Part shown: positions 12,278 through 26,415 of the stretch, piece by piece | Layout of the letters: each line of letters begins with the position of its first letter | How positions within the stretch are numbered: the stretch's first letter is position 1 | Source: Neckera pumila | Taxonomy: Eukaryota > Streptophyta > Bryopsida > Hypnales > Neckeraceae | DNA: 64,000 nt | Assembly: GCA_963969595.1 (NCBI GenBank) | Contig: OZ018411.1 | Location: forward strand, 23,930,545-23,994,544 | Direction of reading: 5' to 3' | The notes under the pieces: generated by a model | Databases searched by the model: none | Seen by the model: the letters and a program-made list of their open reading frames with translations, nothing else | Told to the model about the DNA's origin: nothing | Program-made: the position numbers and the translations under genes

Positions 12278-14427
12278 ACGTTGGTTAGCAGTCACCCTTA
12301 GCAGAGGGCATAATGGGGTTATATTTTTGTGACGAATGAAATGAATTAAGAAGAGCAATTAAATACGATACTCGTCCCTGTGGACAATTTTGCATGAGAC
12401 TCCCTATTGTGATTTCAAAATGTGTTTTCTGGCGTTGTGAGCTCCTGCTTGCCTGGAGGACGGCATTCCAATAAATGGTTTGTTCGTGGTTGTGAATTAT
12501 TTTGTCTTTTTGTGTGGTAATTTACAAAAAATTACTCCGGAGTAAGATATAAGCTATTGATATTGATTTTAGGTCCGCGGCCTTCAATTATCCGCTCTGC
12601 TCAGTCAGATATGCATAGTGGATAGTGTGAGCATGAAGGCTAGAGGAAGTGTCGGACCTATGTGCAGCAGAGGATATGGTGCCGAGGACGGGGGAGGACA
12701 TTGGTAGACAGTTTTAATGCTGTTGATTTCAACCTGAAATGAACGGTTTTAGTGCATATTGATGAAGATCGTTGCGATTGAACGTGAGAAAGTAGATATG
12801 AGTAGGGTTGAGTAGCATCGGGATGAGTTAGTATTAGTTTTTCGAGATTATTTTGGTTTACTCAGGTGAGTTTTTGGTGGCATGAGGGAAGGACTGTGTT
12901 TCAAAGATCGTGAGGATTTGGGAATATTGCCCAAAGATGTCATGTTTTGGAGACGAGCCTATTAACCCTGAAATGCCGCTGAGGCCTATCTGTGTCTTAA
13001 AACGACTTGAAGATGACTTCAGGTAGCTGTGAGAGATGGAAAAAATGAAATGACAGTATTTCAAGCATTCTATTGAGGAGTTTGGGAGTTGCTTGAACAC
13101 ATTTGCCTGGTGTTGGAAATTCCGAGGTTGTGGTATTATTCTTTTTGTTACAAGAAGATGCTCAATCCGGGGATTGCCTTGGTACTCCACGGAGTATATT
13201 TTGTCTACTCCTAGCTCCATGCTGTGTGTCTGAATTTGATAAGGAATGACTTAATCTTGAAAGGATGGACCTATGACTACGAAAAAGAAACTAAACAAAA
13301 CCGCTTTAAACGCTTCCGTATTGTGACTATATTGTTACCTACCTTTTAGGGTTGGCAAAAATTAAATACAAAACAAAAGTTGATTTTGTTGGAAATTATT
13401 GTTTTGAAAGGGAGCCGGAAAATAAATAAATTCATGTTGCAAATGTCAAACCATGAGAACTGGGCTAAATGCAAATCTTAGGATGAACGAGATGGACTAT
13501 ATGCAAATCTCAGAATAATAAATTTGCTACCTTCCTAATGTTCCTATAATTAAAGCATTGAACTTTTGAAAAACAAAATAAAAGATTTGAAAATTTACTA
13601 ATTCTTGAAGTAACTACCAAACCATTTTTTCCAACATTAAACAATTAATAGTCAAAAATGGTTTATTCTTGAGATTATTGTATTCATTTTTTAGAGATGA
13701 AATTACATGTCTTCTACAAGTTATAAGAATTTCAGATTTTTCTGGGGAAATTTGAAATTAGTGTGATTTTGGAAGGATAAAATGAATTATATTCATATCA
13801 AAATACAAAATTAGTTCAAAAAATCTAAAAATTTGTCCATGGATATGAGGTACCAGTAGTGTAGAATTTTATAAAGTAAAAAACTTATCATATTTTTTTA
13901 CAATTTAAAAATAGGAGACCGTGGTTATTTGAGGATTTTTTTTTGGCAAATTTTTTTCGCCAGATCTACCAAAATCTAACCTCTTTGGCTTTGTCCCTCC
14001 CAAAACTAACTTGTGGAATGAGGCCAGCATGGGATATTCCATTCCTAAAAAAATTGTGGTGATTACAGAGTAAGAATCAAATTTTAATAAATTATTCCAT
14101 TATTTTTTAAAACTTTCAACTTGGAGTTGAAACTAAATTTCTCTCAATTTATTTTGTTAGTTGTTCCAAAATTAGAAAAAGATCAATTTTATAGTTCAAA
14201 TTCACATCAAGAGCAAAAAACGCAAAGTTGTTAAAATACATCACCTAAAGATCTATGGATTGAGCCTTTTTTTATGTAAAAAAATAAAAATATATTACAA
14301 TAAGGAAATATCATATTCAATTCACTAAGAATGCATTCAAGTAAGTCTCCCATAAAATTTGGATGAAACATTATTTTTCCATCCAATAGACCCCCTTGGA
14401 ATCATCCATAGGATCCAAATGTCCATT
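12278..14427. other. RPS9 3' region and spacer, no gene seen
   Basis: The RPS9 3' untranslated region probably ends near the AATAAA at 12470. The sequence to about 13250 is moderately GC-rich but has no recognisable protein; ORFs there are short and lack motifs. From 13300 on it is AT-rich. A short perfect palindrome, TTACTCCGGAGTAA, lies near 12531-12544. Confidence 0.5.
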
Positions 14428-14683
14428 AGGAAAAATTTCAGCCCTCAAAGGGGCCGTCAAAATCTGATTTTTGGCACCCCTGAAGTGCAATTACAGGAAA
14501 AAAAAATTAATAATAATAATAGTGTTTCTTTTGGAAAAAAATATTTAAAATTTTCTCAGTATGATGGAGCGCTGACCTGGCACCACTCATGCCACGTTAG
14601 ATTTTACATTTATATATATATATATATATATATTCTATAATTGCATTGTCTCTCGCGGCTCCTTTGAGAATTGAAATTTTTCC
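14428..14683. mobile_element. MITE family A copy 2
   Basis: It begins AGGAAAAATTTCAGCCCT and ends GAATTGAAATTTTTCC. It shares ends and the internal TGGCACCA block with 6832-7109, and carries a (TA)n tract at about 14611-14632. Noncoding. Confidence 0.75.
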
Positions 14684-15826
14684 AAATGCTCTCAAGCATT
14701 TAAAGGTGGCACTGTCATCTTTGCTCAAATTCTTGTTTCAATCTACACTTTATTATATTGATTTAAGCATCTTCTAGTCATTTTTCTACTAAATTTTGCT
14801 ATTCTATGAAGTCTACAATCTATTAAACCACTAGTAGAAAGTTTTTGGGTGTTTGTTTTAAAGTCAATTTTTAATCAATGATTTGGTTCTAAAATAAATT
14901 CCAGATAGTAGGATTGGATGGGATTACAAAACCCTAATTCTAAGTGGAGTTGCTGCCCGAGTTGCTGGAAACCTCCTGTTAACCTTGTAAGGACGTGGCA
15001 GACCTTCTTAAAGTAGTTTGATCGATGACTTCACTGTTAATTATATATTAAAAAAGAGAAAGCACCTCTTGGTTCAAAAATTGGAGAATTTTGGTGACTA
15101 CCCTAGTCATAGGGGTCCACAACCATATATGATTAAAATGGTTTTGTGTCTAGGACTCACTTTCCATTACAATAAAACCTCCCTAAACTAATTAGTCCCA
15201 GACAGGTTTCAAATGGTCTGATAAGATTACATTAAGGAGTTTGATTCACTTATGGAGGGTCACTTTTAGTCATAACCTTTGTTATGGGGACAAGTCCGAG
15301 ACTGGTCTGACAAAATTACCTTAGAGAGGTTTATTAGCTTATGGAGGATCAACTTAGGGAGGTTCAACTGTACATCCAAACAAATGCCCGCTATAGGTCA
15401 AGCCAAGTTATTATGGTACAATTAGAATTTATCAATTTTGCCCACTTGTAATTATGAGAGCCAATTCATTAGTTTATGAAAAATTCTTTAGTTTATTATA
15501 GGTAAATTTAAATTTGAAATAATTTCATGTTCTTGAAAAAACTGTAAGCCCCATATCAAAAGATATATATCTAAAAATATGGTGACATGTAAACAAACAA
15601 GAACATTGTTCACATCTATTTCTCATATCTAATGTATACTTGCCGATTTTCAACTAGCAATCATCTTATTTAGGTGGCCTCCACCACCTAAATTACCTTG
15701 CAACTCATTCTAGTTTAACATTATATTACCTATTTAATTAAAGAGATTTTTTTACAATCAATCACTAAGCTATTTAGAATTCAATATCTCTAGCGATAGC
15801 ATTGATGCCCGTCATGCAATTGACCT
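14684..15826. other. Spacer, no gene seen
   Basis: AT-rich. It includes a degenerate local duplication (about 15180-15260 and 15290-15365, both containing a GTCTGA(T/C)AA(G/A)ATTAC block). No coding evidence. Confidence 0.45.
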
Positions 15827-16728
15827 TTAACCCCCAAGACCTTTTTTTTCTTTTTTTTTTAAATCACTCAAAATTGTTATGTCTAGTACAAAGAGCAAAA
15901 ATCTAAAAATGGTATCTTTGCATATCTAAATATAGGACATTTTTGTAGACTTGTAGAAAAATGTGTGGAAAAAATTCCAGGCACTTTGACCGCATAGATT
16001 GCATGATCAATGTGTTCAAAGTAAAGAAATTATATTATTTGGCACTGTAGCAAATTAGTTTATGAGACTTTGAATCTAGTTCAGTTAAAAAATTTCACTA
16101 TAGATTTTAAACTAATTAATTTTTATCATGAATAATTGAATGGAAAATATAGGAGAAATAAAAGCTAACAAATAACTAATTTTCATTCTTTAAAAAATCA
16201 TTAAATTGAAAAAGATAAATGATAATAGAAAAATGTAAATCATTAATATATACCTCTAAGATGAAATCGAAATACACTAATTCCAATGCTAAGATTGTTC
16301 TAACAATTAAATTTAATCTAATGGAACTTTTCTTTTGAAAAAATGTGAAAATTGAGCTCAAAAACAAATCCTATAAGTTATTTTTTCATAAGATATTTTA
16401 ATTGTCTGCAAAACCAGATGTTGTATAACTTTTATATGAATCAAAGCTTTCCATGTAGAAAAAAGTATAATCTATGGGAACCAATTTTTGTAAGCTTTTA
16501 TTTCAAGTTTTTGTGGATTTTTTTTTTCTACCCGCCAAGTTCAATTATGGGCTTCTTGTGGTATAATTGTTGCTCCCATGCACCAATTGAAATTATAATT
16601 ATATTCCTAAAAAGCTAATCCTTTTTTCTATCTTATGAGAGAGTTTCGAAACATTTTGCTATAAATTGAACTCGTACGAACCTACCCCAAAATCCATTTT
16701 GTTTCCTAAAGGACAATGGGACTCTTAA
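15827..16728. mobile_element. TTAA-flanked element, family C
   Basis: It starts TTAACCCCCAAGACC and ends GGACAATGGGACTCTTAA, so TTAA occurs at both borders. The interior is shared with 24914-26415, 31113-31690 (reverse), 36871-37202, 53290-54013 and 63164-64000. Noncoding. Confidence 0.65.
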
Positions 16729-16750
16729 ATGAATTTAATTTTGACTCTTT

Positions 16751-18137
16751 ATAGTGACTGACAAAACCGAGTACTTTTGTGAAACGTTTTCATTCAAACT
16801 ACCATACCATAAGTATCAATGGATAAATCCCAAAAGTGTACACATGAAAGTTGTAGAGCACGACATACAACATGTTACCATGGAAGTTTGAAGAAAAAAT
16901 TAGTGGTGATTTGAAAGAAAATTAATTCCAAAGTTTGCTATGTCAAAAATTTGGTTTTGTTCAACATAGTTTGGCTTTACTTTATCTTTTGTCAATTTTT
17001 TCTTAAAACTCCTAAAAAACTTTTTGTACCTTAGCATGTTGGTATACATCAATTTTGATTGTTGTATACAAAAATTGAAGGAAATTCACATTTATAGAAT
17101 TAAAAATACTAACAATTTAACAAACATGCAAATGATGTTGGTTCTCACAAAATTTGAGTTTTTTTGTGGAATTGAGAGTATGGGGTTTCATTAGCCATGG
17201 TAAGGAAAGTATAGGTTGAAAAATAGTCCACTTTTATGTCTAAATGCCCTTGTATATGAAATATTTGTTGAATTGGGCAATGTGTACAATTTATATTTTA
17301 CAATTGTATAATGCATATTTAAATTCAACTTTTGTATTCAAAGAATAGACTTCATGATGCATATATTTCATCTAAAGAATTCCAAAAAAATCCATCATCA
17401 TTGTCTGTATTATCCAAAAACTACTAATTTTCAAAATGTAGTGTAAATTTTGAAAATTAGTAGTTTTTGGATAATACAGACAATGATGATGGATTTTTTT
17501 GGAATTCTTTAGATGAAATATATGCATCATGAAGTCTTTTCTTTGAACACAAAAGTTGAATTTAAAAATGCATTATACAATTGTAAAATATAAATTGTAC
17601 ACATTGCCCAATTCAACAAATATTTCATATACAAGGGCATTTAGATATAAAAGTGGTCTATTTTTCAACCTATACTTTCCTTACCATGGCTAATGAAACC
17701 CCATGCTTTCAATTCCACAAAAAAACTCAAATTTTGTGAGAACCAACATCATTTGCATGTTTGTTAAATTGTTAGTATTTTTAATTCTATAAATGTGAAT
17801 TTCCTTCAATTTTTGTATACAACAATCAAAATTGATGTATACCAACATGCTAAGGTACAAAAAGTTTTTTAGGAGTTTTAAAAAAAAATTGACAAAAGAT
17901 AAAGTAAAGCCAAACTATGTTGAACAAAACCAAATTTTTGACATAGCAAACTTTGGAATTAATTTTCTTTCAAATCACCACTAATTTTTTCTTCAAACTT
18001 CCATGGTAACATGTTGTATGTTGTGCTCTACAACTTTCATGTGTACACTTTTGGGTTTTATCCATTGATACTTATGGTATGGTAGTTTGAATGAAAACGT
18101 TTCACAAAAAATTACTCGGTTTCATCAGTCACTGTAA
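16751..18137. mobile_element. 1.39 kb fold-back element, nearly perfect palindrome
   Basis: The left arm (from TAGTGACTGACAAAACCGAG) and right arm (to CTCGGTTTCATCAGTCACTG) are inverted copies over about 680 bp each, with only scattered mismatches. The centre is near 17442 with a loop of roughly ten bases (TGTAGTGTAA). The arms encode nothing. ORFs on one arm have mirror ORFs on the other. The transcript would be one long double-stranded RNA hairpin. Confidence 0.9.
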
Positions 18138-19346
18138 TTAGTGCAAAATATATATGATTATAGTATTACAACAAAACCAAAAAGTTTATACCGTAATTCA
18201 AATTTCCATTATACTATTGTTTATGATTTATAATGACTTTCTAATTTTTTACATTTTTCACGGTACATTTCACTACTGTAGTGAAAATGTCATTAAACAT
18301 TTTAAAATTTTCACCAGAATTGAAATTCACAATACGAAATTGCAATAAATTCTCACATTACTGAAATCCCAGTAAAATTTCATGTTAGTGCAGATTTGCT
18401 ATATGCTCAAAAGTCAGAAGAGGCACTATATCACTGTAAGCGGGTGGGTACTATGAAAACCACCACTTTTTGATACTGTGCCTAGTTACTAATATTAGAC
18501 TAGTTAAATTTTTATCTCTTCTTGTTGGCAAATGAAAGGAGGTTCTAATGCACCAAAGATTGTGACATTTGGATACAATATGCAAAAATTATGAAAAATA
18601 AAGTTTGGTTCCAAAATAGTTTCTTCCATATAGGTACATAATTGATTTTGGAGATGTACATAGAATGAAGATGGCGGTTTAGAGTTAGTGGCGCATTCGG
18701 GGTGCCCACCTTGTATAAAAACTAATAAGAGTTTTTGTTATTAGTACTTTGCACAATACTAGTAGTTGATTTATTGCTATACTAATAATGGTATTTAGTG
18801 TTGGCAACACTAATTACAAAGCACAACACTAAATGTCAACAATGCTGTTAATGTTACCAACACTAAATATCAACAAGACACTATTTGTCAACTGTTGAAT
18901 ATAAATTTTTTACAAATTTACATTTAGTATTATATATTATTTCATCAAATTGTAGTGCAAAAAAATATTAAAAAATGTATGAATTAAGGAGTGGTGGACA
19001 CAACTCTAAATGCAAACCACTTGAAACTTTAGAGTAGGTGTGGTAAAAATTCAGGTTATATTATTAGCAACATAATACTAAATTCCATTAATAATGTTGT
19101 GTTGTATGATATTGTACGTGAAGGTTTGATTTGGCAGTTAGGTGCTGAAATTGAATTTCCACATCAGATTTTTAGGGATCCTTGCCATCTTACACCAATC
19201 ACAAGATGACATGTGGCCCTATTTTACAAAATGACTTAATTGCCGAATCTGACCTGTAGGGTAAGGATCAACAGAGTTCCTCCCGTTAACAGAGTCGTGA
19301 AGTTGTCATCCACAGATTGTACAGTAGTTCAAGCTCGTTCCTCCCC
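18138..19346. other. Spacer upstream of RPS15
   Basis: Mostly AT-rich. It includes a small hairpin at 18265-18290 (ACATTTCACTA / TAGTGAAAATGT) and a stretch near 18750-18900 made of degenerate 'caacactaa' type units. No gene seen. GC content rises after about 19170, where the RPS15 promoter starts. Confidence 0.45.
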
Positions 19347-19396
19347 AAACCCTAACTGAGCGGGGAGCAGGACTAGTAAAGCCCCAGTTAGGGTTT
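19347..19396. promoter_or_regulatory. Two opposed telo-boxes in the RPS15 promoter
   Basis: AAACCCTAA at 19347-19355 on the plus strand and its reverse complement TTAGGGTTT at 19388-19396 lie 33 bases apart, 90-140 bases before the ATG. Telo-boxes are typical of plant ribosomal protein promoters. Confidence 0.7.
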
Positions 19397-19489
19397 CGCA
19401 ATTCCCTCTTTCGCCCTCCACTTTGGGTCGACTTTGTGCTCCCGTTCACCGCTGCTTCGATCTCCCGCGACCCGACCTCTCTTCGCACC

Positions 19490-20957
<1,468 letters not shown>

Positions 20958-21743
20958 ATAGAGAGTGGAGTGGGGTGACATATTATACACCATTTCTGTC
21001 CATGTATTTTGGAATAGGCAACGATGAATGAGGAATGGAAGTTGCAGAGGGTGTGATGCCGCTCACCCAGTTGCCTGTCTTTGTTGTGTTGGTGAAAGCC
21101 TTTCCCTCTGTGGATCGTCTTTGAATGATTGCCTTACTTATTTGGTAGATAAGTTGGGAACTACTAACGTGGCTCAGCTTGTTTATAAGATTAATCACTG
21201 CATTTTGTTTTACTGATTGCTTTAAATTTGGAAACTTTGTTCTTGCTTTTAACTTTCTCACTTCTATTCTCGTAGACACATCTATACGTTCGTTTATGTC
21301 GTGTTATGAGGCTTATGAGCCGTAACGGGAATTTTACCTTTTAAGTACAGCAGTCAGATCTAGAAACACAAATTCTATACGATTCTACAGATTTTCCGAT
21401 GAGATCGCAAATTGAGTAGTGACTGCCCAAATCGCAGCAAAAACATTTCAAACAATGAATATGCAATCAAAAACATCTTGATCGTCAGTATGCAACTCTT
21501 CTAAAATACACGTTTCCTCATAAAGCTTCTTGCAAGTCAACCCATTTTGAGAAATTTGGGCATGCAGGATGAAGTATCAAATTTTGGATCCTCATTTTTC
21601 ATAGATAAGGGTTACAAATGAACTTCAAGGGAGTTTGATCAGTTAGGGTTTCTTAGCTTAGGCAAGTCGATTGTAAAATCATGTTGCTCCGAAAAATTGC
21701 ATACTTCTTCCGAACTTGAGGGTCTATTCAAATCAGAAGTCCT
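20958..21743. other. RPS15 3' region and spacer
   Basis: Probable 3' untranslated sequence to about 21250, then AT-rich spacer. No gene seen. Confidence 0.5.
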
Positions 21744-22673
21744 TTAACCCCTAAAGTTTCATGACTATGTAATCACCAAAAACGCTCCAAAACTGCCATT
21801 TCTAATACAACTACCAAATTTTTGGAAAAAAACAATTTTTGACACATGTAACTGTAGGATCTTGTAGTATGATATTTTGAAAACATGTGGTAAGAAAATC
21901 AGAAAATTCCACCGTGTGATCATAAGATATAAGCATTCAAAGTCTTGAAAACCGTTTTTCAATCCTGCGAAAAACTGGGCAGCTGCACTTTGCAAGCTCA
22001 CTTTTCAATGAAAAAATGCCAATAAAGGTGGTGCTTCTTTGAATTCAGTTTCCTAAACAAGTTGTCTACATGCATGAAAAATTTCACATCATTTGGAATT
22101 GTACAACATATAGGAAAAAAATAGTAAGTAGAAAGAAGTAGAAAATGATTCAAAATACTAAATTGTTAAAAATTTAATCATGGCATTTAAAAATGCCAAT
22201 CCCAATGGTTGTAATGTTGTAATAATCAATCTACATCCTAGGATTTTATTTTTTTCCCAAAATATTGAAAATTGAGTTAAATAAACGACTTTAAAGTTTT
22301 TTTTAGAGTAGAGAATCCATAACTGCCCGCATTTCAAAAACCCTCATAACTTTTGATTCATTGATTGAAATGGAGTGACCCAAAGCTTTTTAAGTATATA
22401 TAAATGTAGAGAACCAATTTCAAAAAAAAAATTCCGGAAAAAATGATTTTTTCTGATCTGCCCAAACTGCCCGGTTACGAAAAAAAGTAACATATTAGGT
22501 AACAACTTTTGACTCGTATTTTGAAATGTCATGAAACTTGGTACACATGAAGATATTCCTTGCCCCCACCTTCTATTAAAATTTCAGCCTCAAATATGGA
22601 TATCTCTAGTCACACGTACTTGCCCAAAATTTCTATACGGCCAAAAAACGCATGTTGGTCCTTTAGGGGTTAA
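21744..22673. mobile_element. TTAA-flanked element, family 1, copy in reverse
   Basis: It starts TTAACCCCTAAAGTTTCATG and ends GGTCCTTTAGGGGTTAA. The terminal TTAACCCCTAAAG is inverted at the two ends. Its sequence is the reverse of 23461-24390 and of 61275-62188. The right-hand TTAA (22670-22673) is shared with the next element. Confidence 0.8.
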
Positions 22674-23460
22674 CCCCTAAATGACGGACCCATGACCACT
22701 GATTTCAAACTTGACTGTCCATCACTCAATTTGCTACCATTTTGCAACTAGATATGTATGAAAAATTTTATTTTTATTTTTCAAAGATGAAAGTACATGT
22801 CTTCTTTACTTCATAAAAAAATTAGATTTTTTTGTGAAAAATTAATTTTTTAAAGAATTTTTGAAGAAAAAGTGAAGAGAAATCATATCAAATAGAAAAA
22901 TATTTCAAAAAATCTGAAAATTTCACCAGAAGTGTATATCACAATGACAAATATCATGGTGTACACTCAATTTCCGTGTCATTCTCTAATTAGAAATAAT
23001 AGACATTGAAAATACACCCAATGTTCAAATTGCAATTAAATATGCAATATTAGAAAATTTTTCAAAACTCAAATTGGAGTAGAAACTAGAGTAGATGACC
23101 TTCATTTTGTAAGTTTGACTCAAACTCAAGAAATATCATTTTTGTGGAGAAATTTTAGATTTAAAGCAAGGAGCAACAACTTCCCAAAATACTCTAAAAT
23201 AGCATCTTTTGTGATCCGTTTTTTTTAATAGCTTCTCATTTCCGTGAAGACAAAAATTGGAAAGAGTACAAACTCAATTGGATACTCTTCATAATCCAAT
23301 GTGAAAGGTCAACAAGGAAAAGGAGGATGAAAAAATGCTTTTGAACTCTCTTGGCTCAACAGTATTGCATTGGAATGCCACGGAATGGTGTCTGCGGCGT
23401 TCCAGGGTTAACCTTGAAATGCTAGAGGCACCAAATTTTGGTGTCAACAAAACTTTGAAG
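22674..23460. other. Spacer between two inverted TTAA elements
   Basis: Begins CCCCTAAATGACGG and ends just before a TTAA, so it may itself be a third insertion sharing both borders. Its two ends do not pair convincingly. Only short ORFs, no domains. Confidence 0.4.
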
Positions 23461-24390
23461 TTAACCCCTAAAGGACCAACATGCATTTTTTGGCTACAAA
23501 GCAATTTTGGGCAGGTACTTGTGACTTTGGATTTTCATATTTTTTGCCCAAATTTTAATAGAAGGAAGGGGCGAGGAATATCTTTCATATGCAGTAAATT
23601 TCATGACATTTGGAAATATGAATCAAAAGTTATGGCCTAATAAATTACTTCTTTTGGTAACTGGGCAATCCGGGCAGATAAAAAAAAATAACTTTTTCCA
23701 AAAAAACACCTAGAAATTGGTTTTCTAGAGTTATATATATGTGAAAAGCTTTGAATCATTCCATTTTGATCAATGAGTAAAAAGTTATGAGGTTTTTTTG
23801 TTTGTGGGCAGTTATAGATTCTCTACTCTAAAACAAACTTTGAAGTCCTTTATCTTACTCAATTTCAATATTTTTTGAAAAAAATAAAATCATTGGATGA
23901 AGATTGTTTATTAAAACATTACCACCATTGGGATTGGCATTTTTCAATTCCATAATTAAATTCTTAACAATTTTGAATTTTGAATCATTTTCTACTCCTG
24001 TCTACTTACTATTTTTTTCCTATATGTTGTATAATTCAATGATGTGAAATTTTTCAAGCTTGTAGCCAACTTATCTAGGGAAAAGAATCCAAAGAAGCAC
24101 CACCATTTTGGACATTTTTTTATAGAAAATTGAGCTTGTGAAGTGTAGTTGTCTTGTTTTTTTGCAGGGCCAAGTAAATGATTTTAATGAATTTGAATGC
24201 TTATATTTTGCAATCCATGAAATTTTGACCATTTTGACCATTTTCAATTTTGAAAATGGTCAAAATTGAAAATCTTGAAAACTTTGAAATTTTTACTACA
24301 TGTTCTATTTAAAAATTTGGTACTTATTCTAAAAATGACAAATTTTGACCAATTTGGATGAAAACATAGTCATGGAACTTCAGGGGTTAA
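23461..24390. mobile_element. TTAA-flanked element, family 1, forward copy
   Basis: Starts TTAACCCCTAAAGGACCAAC and ends ACTTCAGGGGTTAA. It is collinear with 61275-62188 and inverted relative to 21744-22673, creating a 2.65 kb interrupted palindrome. It contains a short hairpin near 24235-24275 (TGACCATTTT / AAAATGGTCA). Confidence 0.8.
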
Positions 24391-24913
24391 ATACAGCCTT
24401 ACCAAGTTATTATTTATATTAGTTTTTTTTCTTTGAAGTCTAGTTATGGGGCTTGAAAGTTTAACAAAGCCACCTTATTTAAAGCATAGGTAGCCTTGAA
24501 AACATTATTCTTCTATTGCAAAGATATTGATATTTTGCTTTCTCATTGCACTAACAATGTTAAGGTTGCGTGCATTTAAAGAGGTGGATGCTGCTAATGA
24601 CGAGTGCATTTCAACTTCAAAAATTCATAACTAAATTCACAAAGCTCCAAGAATACAAAAGGACTTGAATTAGATGTCAATCCATTTGTCTTTCAAGGAT
24701 TTAAAAAAAAAAATATCTCAAGAAGTCTAACCACCCCAAATTCATAATATTTAGTAGCATGTGTTGATGTTGCCTTGGTTCTACAGTGATGGTGTGCCTC
24801 TACATCCTCCACCTGTCTAATTCATCAGTAGCTATTGATGAAACACTATTGGGGTGTGGAATATACCACACCATCACTATAGAGCTACTGAATGTTATGT
24901 TAGTTTTCAGCTC
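24391..24913. other. Spacer, no gene seen
   Basis: AT-rich. A segment near 24570-24730 resembles 54710-54790 and 62760-62860 (a shared 'aattcataactaattca' type block), so it is dispersed-repeat DNA. Confidence 0.45.
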
Positions 24914-26415
24914 TTAACTCTTAAAGTCTCAAGGCTCTCTTTTGATAAAAAAACACTCAAAACTGCCATTCTCATTGCAAAGTACAAAAACAATTAAAAA
25001 TTGTTTTTTTTGCATATCTAACTGTAGGATCTTGCACTAGACTAGTATATCAATGTACGTATGAAAGAATTTTCAAAATCTTTGACCACATAGATTGCAA
25101 GATATTTGCATTCAAAGTGAAAAACAAAGTTTTTGTGCACCTTACTTGGCTAGATTTTTTGGCTTTGAATCATCTTAATTAAAAATTTTAGCATTGGTAA
25201 TTTCTTTATAATTTTTTATGTTGAGGAATCAAGTTGATAATCTAGGATTTTCTTTTAAATTAAAAAAATGCTTAATTTTCACTCATTAAAATTTTGTTAG
25301 GTAGAAATAGGTTCAAGATTCAAGGAAAATCTAAATTGTGAATAGCTCTAAGATGGAATTGGAATCCGATAATCTCAATGGTGAGATTATTCTAGCAAGA
25401 TATTTTAACCTTGTAAAACTTTTTTTTTGAAAAATTGTGCTAAAAGATGAATCCTATAAGTTATTTTTTTTTAAGAGATGCTTTGATTGCCCAAATAATA
25501 AGATTGTCCACAACTTCCACATAACAAACCCAAATGGAAAGAATTAAAGCTTCCCATGTACAGTTGTTACAACAATCTTACGATTTTTTCAAGCCAATTT
25601 TCAAGTTCATCAACTTCAAGAAGCTCTAGCATGCTCAAAAATGATCCGATTTTGAAACCGCAAATTGCGTTGGAACTTCAATGAAGTGCACTTCAACTTC
25701 ATTACAAGTAAAAAATGAATAATTGAAAACCATACAAAAATTTGGATTCCTTTTATACACTATCTACCATTTCATAGAGATTCTTTGGAAGATAGTCATA
25801 GTTTTTTTGCATTTAGGTGAAGAAGAAGAAAGAAATCATACAAGCAATTCAAGTGGTATGAGATCAAGTATCTCTAAAGCAATTGTGAAGGCTCATTTCT
25901 AATATGGACCATTAAATATTAGTTGTAATTTTCACAAATGGTGGCAACACTAGATGGTAGATAGTGTATAAAAAACATCAAACTTTTTGTATGATTTTCA
26001 ATTATATATGTATTTGCTATGATGATAAAGTAGACTTGAGTGTGATTACGACGCAATTTACAATTCAAAATTCCGTTCATTTTTTAGCATACACCGGCCT
26101 TCCAAAGTTCACCAAATCTTAGCAGGCTGCAAAAAATTGTAAGATTGCTGTATCCGACTGTAGATAAAATTACAATCCATGAGACAATTTTTTTTTTTTT
26201 GGGGGGTTGTTGTTGCCCGCCGCACCTAGAAAAAGGTCTTTTGTGCAATAACTTTTGCTCCTTGGCACCAATTAAAATAAAGATTATATTCCCAGAAAGC
26301 TAATGTGTTTTTCTTACTTTACAAAAACATTCAAAAAATCATGATGAATATTGAGACTATAGATCTTGCCCAAAATCCATTTTGTCCCTCAAAGTGACAA
26401 TGGGACTTTTGGGAT
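24914..26415. mobile_element. TTAA element, family C, long copy
   Basis: Begins TTAACTCTTAAAGTCTCAAG and contains the family C interior (AACTGTAGGATCTTG, then a GATGGAATT block, then TTTTGTCCCTCAAAG near the right end). The right border is mutated (GGGACTTTTGGGAT instead of a TTAA end), so its end is approximate. Confidence 0.55.

Noticed and set aside
23335..23640. 101-residue plus-strand ORF
   Set aside because: It crosses the border between spacer and TTAA element and has no motif; similar chance ORFs appear in sister copies.
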